NCBI GenBank assembly: GCA_036346255.1
Contig: CM070639.1
Coordinates: 30,596,165 to 30,660,164 of the forward strand
Source of the DNA: Ampelocalamus luodianensis
Taxonomy: Eukaryota > Streptophyta > Magnoliopsida > Poales > Poaceae
Direction of reading: 5' to 3'
Length of the DNA: 64,000 nt
Position numbers and translations under genes: made by a program. Below, in pieces: positions 22,049 through 34,854 of the stretch (positions are counted from its first letter, which is position 1; each line of letters starts with the position of its first letter). The notes below the pieces were generated by a model. The model made no database searches and was not told the origin of the DNA. It saw nothing but the letters and a program-made list of their open reading frames with translations.

Positions 22049-24356
22049 GGCTCCCCAAACCCCTCCTAGTAATCTTTTACACCTCCCTAAGCTCCTCCTT
22101 GCTTGTGGAGCTCAAAACATTCCAACATAGCAAAACCACCATTGTTGACCCGTGGAGCTCAATTGAGGATCTTGGTGCTCCAGTGGTTCTCCTTCAAATC
22201 TCTTTGCACCTTTTAAGCTCCTTACTACCCTAATCATTTCCCCTCACTCAATTTTGGGATTCATTCATAGGAGTTGTCAAATTTTGGGGTTTGTTCAAAT
22301 TCGGCCGAATTTGCCCCTTTTCTTCCTCAGCTCCGGTGAGTGCTCCATTTCTCAATTATTTGCTCATGAAGCTTCTATGGGCTATAATGTAGCTATTTTG
22401 ACCACCAGTGGTGTTCATTTTGGCTCAGGTCTTTAATTTCACATCTTCTTCCTCGGGTCTGGCAAGCTCCACCGTGGTCAAACCTTCTCCGGCCATCTTT
22501 GAAGCTCTTCTTGGTCAAGATAGCTTCTTATTAGTCCTTAGACGCTGTGGCACATGCTTCTTTGGACTGTTGCGGAGCTTTTGATCATTTTTCGCTTTCG
22601 GCCGATCTTGTCACCCTCTCTGTTTTCCGGCTAGCCGGCGTTGTGGACGTTCGCCACCGGCGAGGTCACCACCATTGGGTCCGCAAGGCGCGAACCCATT
22701 TTGGTATTTTGTGCGCGCCGCCGTGGCCGGAGTCGCCGGCGACAAGCCGTAGTTCCCGCTCGGGTTTTGTCGGACGTAATCGTCTGTTTTCGGTTGTCAT
22801 TAGGACATCATTAATGATCTAATCATTATTAATCATTGGGGGGTAATTATTATGCCTTAATCGGGCCCATTGTCTCGCTGACATGTGGGTCCAACCACTT
22901 AAGAAACCCCGCTGGTGCTTGATGATCACATTCGGACATCATTAATGCTAATGATTATCATTAATCACTGTCTTAACATTAATATGTCCGAAAATACCTT
23001 TGTGGGGCGCTAGCAGGTGGGCCCGTAGGCCTTAAGCCGCAGCTCCGGGGTCATTAGGACAAAATGTGGGGGCATTAAATGCTAATCATTGTTAGCATTT
23101 AATGTGTCCTAAGCCGGCAAAGTGTGTCACTGCCAGGTGGGCCCCAACCTCTTAAATCCACCTCGGTACAAAATCATTAGGACACATTAATTGCTAATCA
23201 TCACTAATCATTGGGCTTTAGTAATTAATCGCTGTCCTAAGTGGTCTCTTGTCTCACTGACATGTGGACCCGCCATTAAACCCCTCCCGACGCATTTAAA
23301 CTCACGTGGGTGAGTGTGTAACGCTTTGTTAAGCGTGGACCGTCGATCTTGTGATCAACGGCCCCGATCTATGGGACTTTCGGACCCCCAGGTTTCATAA
23401 TCGCTCTGGATCGTCCATCTCGCGATGAACGGCTGAGATTGAGATTCGTGTGTTGTTCGGAATCCCCGAAGGGAAGTGCGCTCTGAGACGCTCATCTTTA
23501 GATCTGCGGTTGTGGATGGCCGAGGCATTCGCGATGTCTGAATGTCTCCATCCACGTGGGCCGTTTGATCTTGATCCAACGGTGGGCACCTTTTGGAATC
23601 GCGCGCGTGCGTTTTACTCCCGCGCGTGGGTCGTTAGATTTCCGATAAAGGGCCCATAGCCGTCCACGTCTTTTTAGTTCTGATAAGTTTGTTTATATTT
23701 CAGTAAGCATTTATTTATCAACTGAAAATTGTATTAAGAATTTAGAAACTCATAACTAATTCATTTTAAATCATTTTCAGATGATTCCAACTGCATTAAA
23801 TTCATGTTTCACTATAGTTTAATTTAAAAATACATTTAGCCATGTTTTTACAGCAGAAAATTTTATAAACATTATTAATTCGTTTCTGCCATTATTTAAT
23901 GTTCTTGAAATTCAAGGAAAACTTGGAAAATGCATAACTAAATTGTTTTAATTCCTTTTTAGTTGATTCCAGTTGGGATAAATTCATGGTTAACTAAAGT
24001 TTAATCTAAAAATGCATTTAGATAAGTTTCGGTAACAGAAAGTTTTACAAACACTAATAACTTGTTATCAGCCATTTTAGAATACTCCAAAAAATGAATT
24101 AGACCTTGTAAAATGCATATCTTTTTCTGTATAATTCCAATTTGTGCAAAATCGATTTTGTTAAATTCCTCTGATAGTGTACTTTCAGATAAAATAGGTG
24201 TTGATCATGATTTCATTACTGGAAAATGTTATGTGCTAGATGTACAACTTAGAAAAATCATAAGTAAATCATTATAACTCAAAATTTAGTAAACTCAACT
24301 TCGCTGACCTTAGGATGTCATAATCTACCTGCTATAAAAATTTCAAGACTTAGATC

Positions 24357-26631
24357 TGTAATAATCCGAAAGTGTGAGGATCAACTATCGGGATAAAATA
24401 ATTTAATCGGTGGCGATTAATTTTATTCGGGGGAATGTTTTTCGTCAAATCTTGTTTAGAGAGGGGGGTTACTGGTTTTTCTCGGCAACCTGGGCCTGGG
24501 CTGTGGCCCATGTGGGCTGGCCGGACCTCCTCAAGGGGGGGGAGGCACCATGGGCCTAAAGCCCATGCGCCCCCACACCCCCCTAACCCTAGCCGGCCAC
24601 CTTTTTCCCCTCTCCCTCCCCCCTTGGCCGCCACTTTTCCTCCCCCTCCTCCTCTCTTGGCCGCACCTCCCTGCAGCCCCAAGGTGATCTCCTTCCTCCA
24701 TTGGTGGCAGCCGGCCCTTCCCTCTCCATTGGTGGCAGCATCCTCTCCCTCCTCCCTTGGTACGGCCGGCCAAATCAAGGGAGAGCACGGAGGCCGTCGA
24801 CCATTGGTGTTTCGCGCAAGGATCGGTGTCTCGCGCATCACCTAGGGTAACGAGTACTGGTCATCATAGATTGATTAGTGGTAGAGGTGTTTTGGTTCAT
24901 TTTTTATTAGATCGTATTGCTGCGAGTAGAAAGTTAAATTTGTCCAGTATGTTGCGCGGTCTGTTTTGTGGTTTTAGAGATCGAATTTGAGATGTTCATC
25001 TCCTGGAGTTTTGTAGGTCTTGTTCTTAGCTTTCGGTGTCCGCCAAGATCACCTAATTTCGACTTTCGAGTCAAAAGTTATGATAGATTTAGTATCTGCT
25101 GTCCAGAATTCTGACGAGAACTGTCTTTCTAGTTGTCTCCTAAAATATGATTATGTTAGGGGACGATTCAGGGTTTTCACTTAACTAGGTTATTGTAGAG
25201 CATTTCATAAACTTTTCATATTGTTAAAGAACGCTCAACTCGGAGTTGTATATTAAAAGTTATGGACGTTTTAATATTGCTGTCTTAACTGTTCGGACAG
25301 ATTCTGCTCTGCTGTTTCAATTACCGGTTAGTATAATAATTTGGCCGAATTGGGTTATCTCATCAACTAGAATGTTGTAGGTATGGTCGTTGAGTTTATG
25401 TAGGATCTGGACTCACCTCGTTTCGAATCCCGGGTCAGTAGCTATGGTCATTATTGTGCAGCTGCCCAGTTGCGATTCCGTGGTGCTGCCTGTTTTTCAG
25501 ATTTGGGTATATGGCTATTACTTGAGTGATCAAGATGGTAGTGTAGAATAGTAATTCATGTCGTGTACCATGTGGTTCTTATTTCGTTTATTGAATTGTT
25601 TAGGCAGCGAGGCAGGTTTGGGAGCACCATCGTTGCACGCTAACTTGCCGCAACGCGGAAGGCAAGTACTTTGTTGATTTTAAGTGCTGTGATTGTGAAT
25701 GTTTACATGATTATGATGTGGCATCTTGTGTTACAAGAGATGATGAACTGTCGATGTTCTTTTAGATATGTTGAACCTATGCTAGGAGTTAATACTTTCC
25801 ATTGTTCAAATTCATATCATGCATCTATAATTCATGTTTTATCCACGTGAGTGGATTGTAAGTCCCACCATTCCAATGTGGACAGTTTTGGACATTGTCA
25901 TGTCCCGTCCACGGGAGTGGATAGAAAGACCCATCAATTCCAGTATGGGCACGTAAGACCCATCAATTCCAGTATGGGCAGATTTGGACACCTGTATGAA
26001 ACGTTCTTCATACGGGAGTTGGATCCCCGCACTTTTGTTAAGGTGCGGGCTTAAGTGAACACCGACGGTGTGTCACTAGCTATCTGGTATAAGCGTGTGT
26101 GCAGTCCATCCTTGATTACATTCATTCATGTCATGCATTCCTAAGTTTCCTTTCGATGTATGTTCGCATTCTTTAATGATGATGTCCTGTTCGTATGTGT
26201 GTTCTGTCCTTTTTACTGTACTTGCTGAGTCATGGACTCATTCTTGTGTTGTTTGTTTATTTTAGGTAACCCCTGATGTTGGCTCACTTGGGAGGGAGTA
26301 GACACGCACTACTCATTCACATCATCCTATTCAAGTTTAAGATTAAATTTAGTTCTATCTTACATTCGTTATTGATGAACTGTAATAATTAATTCTAAAT
26401 GGTGAAGGAAGGATACCTTCTCCACAATAAGTTGATTTATTACTGCATGTGAACCTTCTTTATTGATGATCGGTAATAAATAACTAGGAAGGTGAAGGAA
26501 TGATACCTTCACCGTGTCCTGTTTGTTTTAATTCTGCCATTAGTTGATATACTTATTTCATACTCTTCCGCATTGTGTAGATTGTTAGAATAAATAGGTG
26601 GCATCTTGGCTTCGAATAGCTAGGTGTTACG
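24357..26631 (+). repeat. LTR A1
   Basis: A 2,275-bp LTR starting TGTAATAATCCGAAAG and ending GGTGTTACG. It is roughly 96-97% identical by eye to A2; many differences are C-to-T or G-to-A changes at CpG sites, plus indels in GC-rich stretches. It contains a hairpin array at 25841-26049. Confidence 0.93.
25841..26049 (+). promoter_or_regulatory. Hairpin array in LTR A1
   Basis: Successive inverted repeats include ATCCAC-GTGA-GTGGAT (25841), GGACAT-TGTC-ATGTCC (25890), two copies of CCCAT-n10-ATGGG (25930 and 25959), GTATGAA-n-TTCATAC (about 25994) and CCCGCAC-n-GTGCGGG (about 26025). It lies about 1.5-1.7 kb from the LTR start, comparable to the array in T. Confidence 0.72.
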
Positions 26632-29600
26632 ATTGGTATCGAGGCGGGCTTTAGGTCCGTGGTGAATAAGTTAGCAACTTAGGTAGCTGAACTTGCTAAA
26701 ATTTGTTATTGGTTAATTAACCTAAAACTTGACACACTGGTGCACAGTAGGTGGGGATGGTTCTAGCAATGCGTTTTCGTTGCCGTTATGTTGCCTTGTT
26801 ACTCTATGATATGATATGATCTTCTATACCTATGAAATTATTCTGTGATTGTTATGAGATGATATTCTTATTCATAGTTGATTATTGGCTATGGGTGATG
26901 TTGAGAGGTTGAGGTCGTGGCCCTAGGCTTTGCCAGACTACACCACCGTTCGTGGTAAAAGAATAGAGTAGTATCTACCCCGAATACCATAGTTGGGTGT
27001 TGAGGGCGAGTTTCTTTAGGAAAGTTATTCTCTTCCTTGATCTTGATTTTGGTCAATTCTGGTAATAGTTGCGGTTGATGAAGTTTTCTTGAGTTAGTGT
27101 TTTACATTCCTTCTAATGAGTTTTCATTGGACTTTCTTGGTTCCATAAATCGACTACTTGTTCTCCTGACCGCTGGTCTAATGTTATTTCTTGGGAACGT
27201 TGGTTATCGACAAGATTTATCTTTTCTTGGGAATTCTGCTCTTCTTATTGGAAATGTGATTCATTTATTTGCTTGGTATTCTAGATACTGGAAGTTTTCA
27301 GTTGCAAGTTCTTTATCATGTGAAAGCGTTGGCTTTATGTATTTCTTTTGGATTATTTCGAGTGTTGAAATTTAATACCTCTTTTTCTGAAGGATTGTGT
27401 TAAAGTCCTTAAGTAATGTCTTGTCATGCTTAAGTAAGATGTATTAATTAAATGAATTAATCGTCATGGTATGAGTTATCGATTTGGGTTATTAGCTTTG
27501 TGCAAGCGTTTATTCTTAATCGTATCCATGGAGGTGAATTTCTTATTGTGAAATGTCGTTATATTTGGTACATGATGAATTTTAGATAAGAGTATATCCA
27601 TAACTGTTCAAGAACCTATTGTTGTTAAGAAGTGTGGAAAATGTAGATGTAGCGGGTTGATCTTTACGATCGAGTAATCTGATAAATTTGTTAGATGAGT
27701 TGGAATCTAGGCCCTCTTTCGGTTATTCTAACCGCTAGTGATGGTAAAGTTTAGGGTGTGTTCGAATGTTGCCTTGATAAATATTCATCTTGAATCATCT
27801 TCTATTTGCATATTGATGATCTTATTCGAATGATAGCTTTACCTAATTCTTGCCATGCTAAAAATTATTGATACATGTTTAAATGACTAGATGAGCGATG
27901 ATGTATCGCCTTGTGAAACCTTGTCTTATGTATCCTATATTATCGAAGTTAAATACATTTCATTCTAATTTCTGAACATAATGTAGACTGTTGAATCTAT
28001 CCTCATAACTATTGTTGAGTTTGCAATCAGAGGTAGGATTATGATTGTACCATGTGTGGCTAGAGAGCATTTAGTGTGTACTATCTTAGCGTCAGTGTCG
28101 ATGAAGAGTCAAATGGATGAAATCTAATAAGAGATTTTTTTGTTGGTGTACATTTGTGAGATTGTCATGTTCTAGTATCATCTTATTGAAAGAGTTTTGT
28201 TTCAATTTTGAAGTTTTTGCACTAGGTTTTCCCTAGATCAAGTATATGCAATCTTATTAAGATTTTAGAGACATGATGAGGTAATTCATTGAGTTTCTTT
28301 TCAAAAGTTCATGAAGTGATAAGAGGTTATGATAATTCTTGCTAATAGTATATTATTTTGTTTATTAGTGTGATTGTCAGACTGTGGTTGTGATGATAAT
28401 GTTGAATGATTTAAAAGTAAAAGAAATTGATCATCTACATGATATTGTTTTAGTGAAAGTGTTTCGAGTTTTGTGTTTGTTATCTTTTGGACCTCATGAG
28501 TTATGTGGTAATTGAGTCTGTTTTGAGCAAAGTGACGTGTTGAAAGATTTTATTGGTTGTTAAGTGGTTCCTGTGATTTGGTCTTAAGAGTTTATCTTGT
28601 TTAAGCTGGCAAAGTGATGTAATAATCACAAAAAAATTCCTTGTTAAAGGGAGGAGTGAAGTAAAAGTATTTGAGATTTAAGTCACATTTCGCAACCTGC
28701 AGTTTATTGGAGTGTGCTTAAACTTTATGCATTTGTTCCATAAGAGTTTACCAATTTTCAAAAGGGCAATACCTTCTTCTCATTGGTGGTTTGGTTTTTG
28801 CTTACAGTAGGACTTGAGCCCTCATCTGTTGACTTCCTCTTATGTTTTCCGAATCCTTTGCCTAAGCGACTTTTTCCTTGGTCATGTGTTTACTTCGGGC
28901 AGTAAATGTCTTCTTTTGCCTTTTCTTTTGAGGAAGGATCTACCGATTTGTTTCACAGGAGTCTTTCGAAGTGTTTATTAAATGTGGTCGAGAAACCTTG
29001 GGTTGTAAGTTATTCGAGGAGCATTGGAGGATGAACTAATTTCGTGTATAATTCTTGGAGAGAATTTTATTTATACAGAATGTTTGCCTTTGAGGCTAAA
29101 CTGATTGCATTGTTGCAACCATTAGAACATATGGAGATTTGTGATCCAAGATCCTTTGTTCAATTCGGATAGAACATTAGAATTTTCGAAAGGATGGGAA
29201 TCTTGATCAATGTAATAGAGTGTCGCGATTGACTAGCTTGCACGGTTGTGCAGATCAAATATGATAGTGTTGTAATGAGAGTAATATTAGCGAAGTAATC
29301 TGATCGTTAAAGCGATTAATGAGATAGCTGAGATTATTGGATTATTGTCAGAAATGACATGGATGTAGTAAGTAACTCTCTAAGAGCTTGAATCTTTATA
29401 AAGATAATTGGGTCGAGGAAATGTTTTCGTGTTGATGTTAATGCGCGAGTTTGTTTGGATTGTGATAATTTTAGAGATTTAATCTGCGGTTTCCCCTATC
29501 TTCTATATGAGAAGTTTATTGTAGAAGACTTGGAGTTTAAATTTGGACTTCGCATTTTATGCTAGGACCTTGGGTCGCCCAATGATTGTGTAGAGGAAGT

Positions 29601-30830
29601 AGATTAAGGGTAGATTCCGAATAGTGGGATGATCATTGATAGAACCCTTTTGATGAAGTATATGAATGTGTGTGCCGAGGATTCCGAGTTGTTTATTCTG
29701 AAAAGATTGAGGTGATGTGGTTGTTTGAGAGGACTATTTTGATATGCATTGGGAGTCATCTGTCAAAGTATTTCCATAGGTACAAAAGTTGGCTAGAGTA
29801 TGTTTAGTCGAATCAATAGAGTCTCTCCACAAATGTGTGGATGATGTATTTCGATTAAGCCTAACTTGAGGAGGTTAAATTAAGAGGATTGAGCTCGTGT
29901 GGTATGCGATGAGTTGAATCCCAAGGTTTGAGATAAATTTTATTCCTAATCGAGCGACCGAGAAAAGGACGTTTCTCGGTAGTGAAGCGTTTTCTTGATT
30001 CTCGTTTGATTGTGTGTTGTTGGTGATGTCTTCGCAATTTGAGTTGAAGTGTGTTGACATGTGTGATTCTTTCGGTTTAGAAAGAATAAAAGAATTTTTA
30101 TTTTTATTTGGGCATTCAAGTGATTTCTCCTTTGGATTTTGTGACGTTTATTCAAAACCGCCACTTGGAAGGTGGAAAGGTTTTTCGTGATGAAATTCGA
30201 TTTAGGTTTGACTCTTTAGTACCGAGTTGGTAACGCATGGTTGCGATGTGAATCTTTCATTTTCAGATGGGTTTTGTCGGTAAAATAGTTTGCTTAAAGA
30301 AAGCTCATTGTGTGTTTCGTTAAAGGAGGTGATCCTTGTTTGATGAAGAGTTCAATTGAGAGGAGGAACAAGAGTTCCGTGTTCTATGTGCATGTTGTGT
30401 GGTTCGGTATCAATCGGAAGGTTAGCCAAGGTACATTAGGTTGTTTTCGTTAGCTACGGAAATTCAAAAGTTGGCGTATCGCAAGGACCGTCTCGGGTCC
30501 ATTGGCATGTTTGGTGCCGAGTGAGTACCTGTGAGAACTAGAGTTTGAATATTCGTTAACGTCGTGGACCATCGAGTAGGATCTTACCTTGATTCTCTTG
30601 CGATGAGTGTACCGGAAATGTGGGGGCGAGTGTTAGGGCGGACATCGTTCTACGTCTTTGTGTTGTGGTCTCATCGGTCAGAGAGAGGTCACTTGGAAGC
30701 TAGAGTCTCGCATCGCGAGCAATACCGGATATGTTCATGTCCGTGCGTGTTAATCGTTGTTAATTTCGCACGTCGTTTTCTTTCGGGTAGATCGGTGGCG
30801 ATTCGGTCGAATCACGTTAACGAGGTAGAA
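26632..30830 (+). mobile_element. Internal region of A, non-coding
   Basis: The primer-binding site TGGTATCGAGGC (26634-26645, a mutated form of TGGTATCAGAGC) is followed by about 4 kb of T- and G-rich, C-poor sequence. Stops occur in all frames. The same sequence is recognisable in element B over at least 2.9 kb, so it is a shared non-coding internal domain rather than random filler. Only the last 270 bp resemble coding sequence of element T. Confidence 0.8.
30564..30780 (+). pseudogene. Decayed chromodomain tail of A
   Basis: The frame contains FYVFVLWSHRSERGHLEARV followed by REQYRI. This parallels VLWSQQTKGGHLGAESRMRE at the end of the integrase of T (12950-13010), which also lies just before the 3' LTR. 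It shows that A descends from a Pol-bearing chromovirus and kept only the end of the coding region. Confidence 0.75.
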
Positions 30831-33086
30831 TGTAATATTCCGAAAGTGTGAGGATCAACTATTGGGATAAAATAATTTAATCGATGGCGATTAATTTTAT
30901 TCGGGGGAATGTTTTTCATCAAATCTTGTTTAGAGAGGGGTTCTTGGTTTTCTCGGCAACTGGGCTGGTGTGGCCCAGTGGGCCGGGCTGGACCTCCTCA
31001 GGGAGGCACCATGGGCCTAAAGCCCATGCACCCCCACACCCCCCTAACCCTAGCCGGCCACCTTTTTCCCCTCTCCCTCCCCCCTTGGCCGCCACTTTTC
31101 CTCCCCCTCCTCTCTTGGCCGCACCTCCCTGCAGCCCCAAGGTGATCTCCTTCCTCCATTGGTGGCAGCCGGCCCTTCCCTCTCCATTGGTGGCAGCATC
31201 CTCTCCCTCCTCCCTTAGTACGGCCGGCCAAATCAAGGGAGAGCCCAGAGGCCGTCGACCATTGGTGTTTCATGCAAGGATCGGTGTCTCACGCATCTCC
31301 TAGGGTAACGAGTACTGGTCCTCATAGATTGATTAGTGGTAGAGGTGTTTTGGTTCATTTTTTATTAGATCGTATTGCTGCGAGTAGAAAGTTAATCTAT
31401 CCAGTATGTTGCGCGGTCTGTTTCGTGGTTTTAGATGTCGAATTTGAGATGTTCATCTCCTGGAGTTTTGTAGGTCTTGTTCTTAGCTTTCGGTGGCCGC
31501 CAAGATCACCTGATTCCGACTTTCGAGTCAAAAGTTATGATAGATTTAGTATCTGCTGTCCAGAATTCTGACGAGAACTGCCTTTCTAGTTGTCTCCTAA
31601 AATATGATTATGTTAGGGGACGATTGAGGGTTTTCACTTAACTAGGTTATTGTAGAGCACTTCATAAACTTTTCAGATTGTTAAAGAACGCTCAATTCGG
31701 AGTTGTATATTAAAAGTTATGGACATTTTAATATTGTTGTCTTAACTGTTCGGACAGATTCTGTTCTGCTGTTTCAATTACCGGTTAGTATAATAATTTG
31801 GCCAAATTGGGTTATCTCATCAACTAGAATGTTGTAGGTATGGTCGTTGAGTTTATGTAGGATCTGGACTCACCTCGTTTCGAATCCCGGGTCAGTAGCT
31901 ATGGTCATTATTGTGCAGCTGCCCAGTTGCGATTCCGTGGTGCTACCTGTTTTTCAGATTTGGGTATATGGCTATTACTTGGGTGATCAAAATGGTAGTG
32001 TAGAATAGTAATTCATGTCGCGTACCATGTGGTTCTTATTTCGTTTATTGAATTGTTTAGGCAGCGAGGCGGTTTGGGAGCACCATCGTTGCTGCTAACG
32101 CCGCCGCACACATCGAAGGCAAGTACTTTGTTGATTTTAAGTCTTTGTGATTGTGAATGTTTACATGATTATGATGTGACATCTTGTGTTACAAGAGATG
32201 ATGAAGCTATCGATGTTCTTTCGGATATGTTGAACCTATGCTAGGAGTTAATACTTTCCATTGTTCAAATTCATATCATGCATCTATAATTCATGTTTTA
32301 TCCACGGAGTGGATTGTAAGTCCCACCATTCCAATGTAGGCGCTTTTGGACATTGTCATGTCCCGTCCACGAGGATGATAGAAAGACCCATCAATTCGGT
32401 ATGGGCACGTAAGACCCATCAATTCCGGTATGGGCGATTTGGACACACAGATGAAACGTTCTTCATACGGAGTTGGATCCCGCACTTTTGTTAAGGTGCG
32501 GGCTTAAGTGAACACCGACGGGTGTGTCACTAGCTATCTGCGGTATAAGCGTGTGTGCAGTCCATCCTTGATTACATTCATTCATGTCATGCATTCCTAA
32601 GTTTCCTTCGATGTATGTTCGCATTCTTTAATGATGATGTCATGTTCGTATGTGTGTTCGTCCTTTTCTTGTACTTGCTGAGTCATGGACTCATTTTTGC
32701 GTTGTTTGTTTATTTTAGGTAACCCCTGATGTTGGCTCACTTGGGAGGGAGTAGACACGCACTACTCATTCACATCATCCTATTCAAGTTTAAGATTAAA
32801 TTTAGTTCTATCTTACATTCGTTATTGATGAACTGTAATAATTAATTCTAAATGGTGAAGGAAGGATACCTTCTCCACAATAAGTTGATTTATTACTGCA
32901 TGTGAACCTTCTTTATTGATGATCGGTAATAAATAACTAGGAACGTGAAGGAAGGATACCTTCACCGTGTCCTGTTTGTTTTAATCCTGTCATTAGTTGA
33001 TATACTTATTTCATACTCTTCCGCATTGTGTAGATTGTTAGAATAAATAGGTGGCATCTTGGCTTCCGAATAGCCAAGGTATTACA
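30831..33086 (+). repeat. LTR A2
   Basis: A 2,256-bp LTR starting TGTAATATTCCGAAAG and ending GGTATTACA. It is followed by the primer-binding site TGGTATCAGATC (33089-33100) and a second copy of the internal start. Hairpins equivalent to those of A1 lie at about 32303-32495. Confidence 0.93.
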
Positions 33087-34500
33087 GTTGGTATCAGATC
33101 GGGCTTTAGGTCCGTGGTGAATAAGTTAGCAACTTAGGTAGCTGAACTTGCTAAAATTTGTTATTGGTTAATTAACCTAAAACTTGACACACTGGTGCAC
33201 AGTAGGAGGGGATGGTTCAAGCAATGCGTTTCCGTTGCCGTTATGTTGCCTTGTTACTCTATGATATGATATGATCTTCTATACCTATGAAATTATTCTG
33301 TGATTGTTATGAGATGATATTCTTATTCATAGTTGATTATTGGCTATGGGTGATGTTGAGAGGTTGAGGTTGTGGCCCTGGGCTTTGCTAGGCTACACCA
33401 CCGTTCGTGGTAAAAGAATAGAGTAGTATCTACCCCAAATACCATAGTTGGGTGTTGAGGGCGAGTTTCTTTAGGAAAGTTATTATCTTCCTTGATCTTG
33501 ATTTTGGTCAATTCTGGTAATAGTTGCGGTTGATGAAGTTTTCTTGAGTTAGTGTTTTACATTCCTTCTGATGAGTTTTCATTGGACTTTCTTGGTTCCA
33601 TAAATTGACTACTTGTTCTCCTGACCGCTGGTCTAATGTTGTTTCTTGGGAACGTTGGTTATCGGCAAGATTTATCTTTTCTTGGGAATTCTGCTCTTCT
33701 TATTGGAAATGTGATTCATTTATTGTCTGCAAATTCTATGTATGCATTGTTATGTTGTTTTAACTATTATCGATAGTTAACCTAGTAGATGCATTATCAG
33801 TAGGCAAATGTTTATCCTCTACTACTGAGCCTAGGTTTATCTTGCTGTGATGTTGGGTTCGTTGGATGGACCCTTATCACTTAGTAGTTTACGAGTTTGT
33901 CGCTTAGTCATGCTTAGCTATCGATAGAAATGGGCGGTTATCGAAAACCTTGATCACACAAACATATTATAATCTCTATATTTCAGCTTTGTGCTATGTT
34001 TAAATTGCAAAACTAAAACTAAAAATAAAACAATTTGGACTTGGGCACAATGGTAAGATGGTGTGACTTTTGGGTGTGACTGGAATGGTGCCCGAGTCAA
34101 TTAAGGACCGAACATCTTGTGAGTACCTGTTATCCATGCAATTTGTACGTGCTAACCACACTAGAGGGAATGGGACCTCTCTTGACTTAGTACTTTGGCG
34201 TGTGTTGGCTACGAGTCACAGGAGGACGTGTGTGTTGTGTTGTGGTAAAATGAGATGGTTATGTGTGGGAGCATTGTAGTTGCCCGAACAGCTTTACCCC
34301 GAGGGGTAGTTGTCTTTTCGGCTTTACAATGTAAGCGTATGGACTGCGGTCTATACGAGCGGCTCGTAGTTGATACACAATATTAGAAATGTCTCGTAGG
34401 ACTTAGTTGTGCCGGCATACCTTTGGAAGTGTGCTAAATCATGTGGCTTAAAGGCGGTCTGAAGTGTGGGTACATTAGTACACCCCTGCAGGGTTTAAAA

Positions 34501-34512
34501 CTATTCGAATAG
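34501..34512. repeat. Palindrome CTATTCGAATAG in LTR F
   Basis: The same 12-bp palindrome as in LTRs E and D, preceded by TTTAAAA and followed by CCTCGTCC. Confidence 0.85.
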
Positions 34513-34836
34513 CCTCGTCCTAGGTCATGGACACGCTTGGGTAAACTTTTCAAGAGTTAGACTACAATATTTTAATTAAAACTTGACGGGTGGTATGAAT
34601 CAGGGATTCATGCTATGTGTGGTGGCTATTGGGTTAGTCACTTCCAGGTGGTTACTTGTTACTTATTACTACTCGCTGTTACTTCAATGATTAAAAATTG
34701 ATTTGTTAAATTGCCTTCAATCTATTACAATATTGCAACTGAAATTTGCTTTGTGCGCCCAAACAACCATATAACCATTTCCTTTGAATTCAGCTCTCAT
34801 GTAGTTATGTATAGGCTTGTTACTCGTAAGTCTTAC

Positions 34837-34854
34837 GAGTACATTTTTGTACTC
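34837..34854. repeat. Inverted repeat GAGTAC-n6-GTACTC in LTR F
   Basis: This hairpin-forming repeat comes 419 bp before the LTR end, and a second inverted repeat (ACTCGTAAGTCTTACGAGT, 34822-34840) overlaps it. Confidence 0.8.

Larger units (their letters stand above)
24357..33723 (+). mobile_element. Tandem gypsy array 'A': LTR-internal-LTR-internal
   Basis: LTR A1 (24357-26631), internal (26632-30830) and LTR A2 (30831-33086) form one element without visible Gag-Pol frames. After A2, the primer-binding site and the first 637 bp of the internal region are repeated (33087-33723, about 97-98% identical to 26632-27266). They then stop abruptly inside LTR F sequence. A second unit therefore followed the first and shared LTR A2, as expected from unequal recombination between LTRs, and was later truncated. 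The internal region is non-coding except for a decayed chromodomain tail just before A2. Confidence 0.85.

Noticed and set aside
24350..24845. Frames of 85-163 codons in the GC-rich part of LTR A1, repeated in A2 at 30884-31303
   Set aside because: Both strands are open and the frames differ by indels between the two LTRs, so they are not under coding selection.
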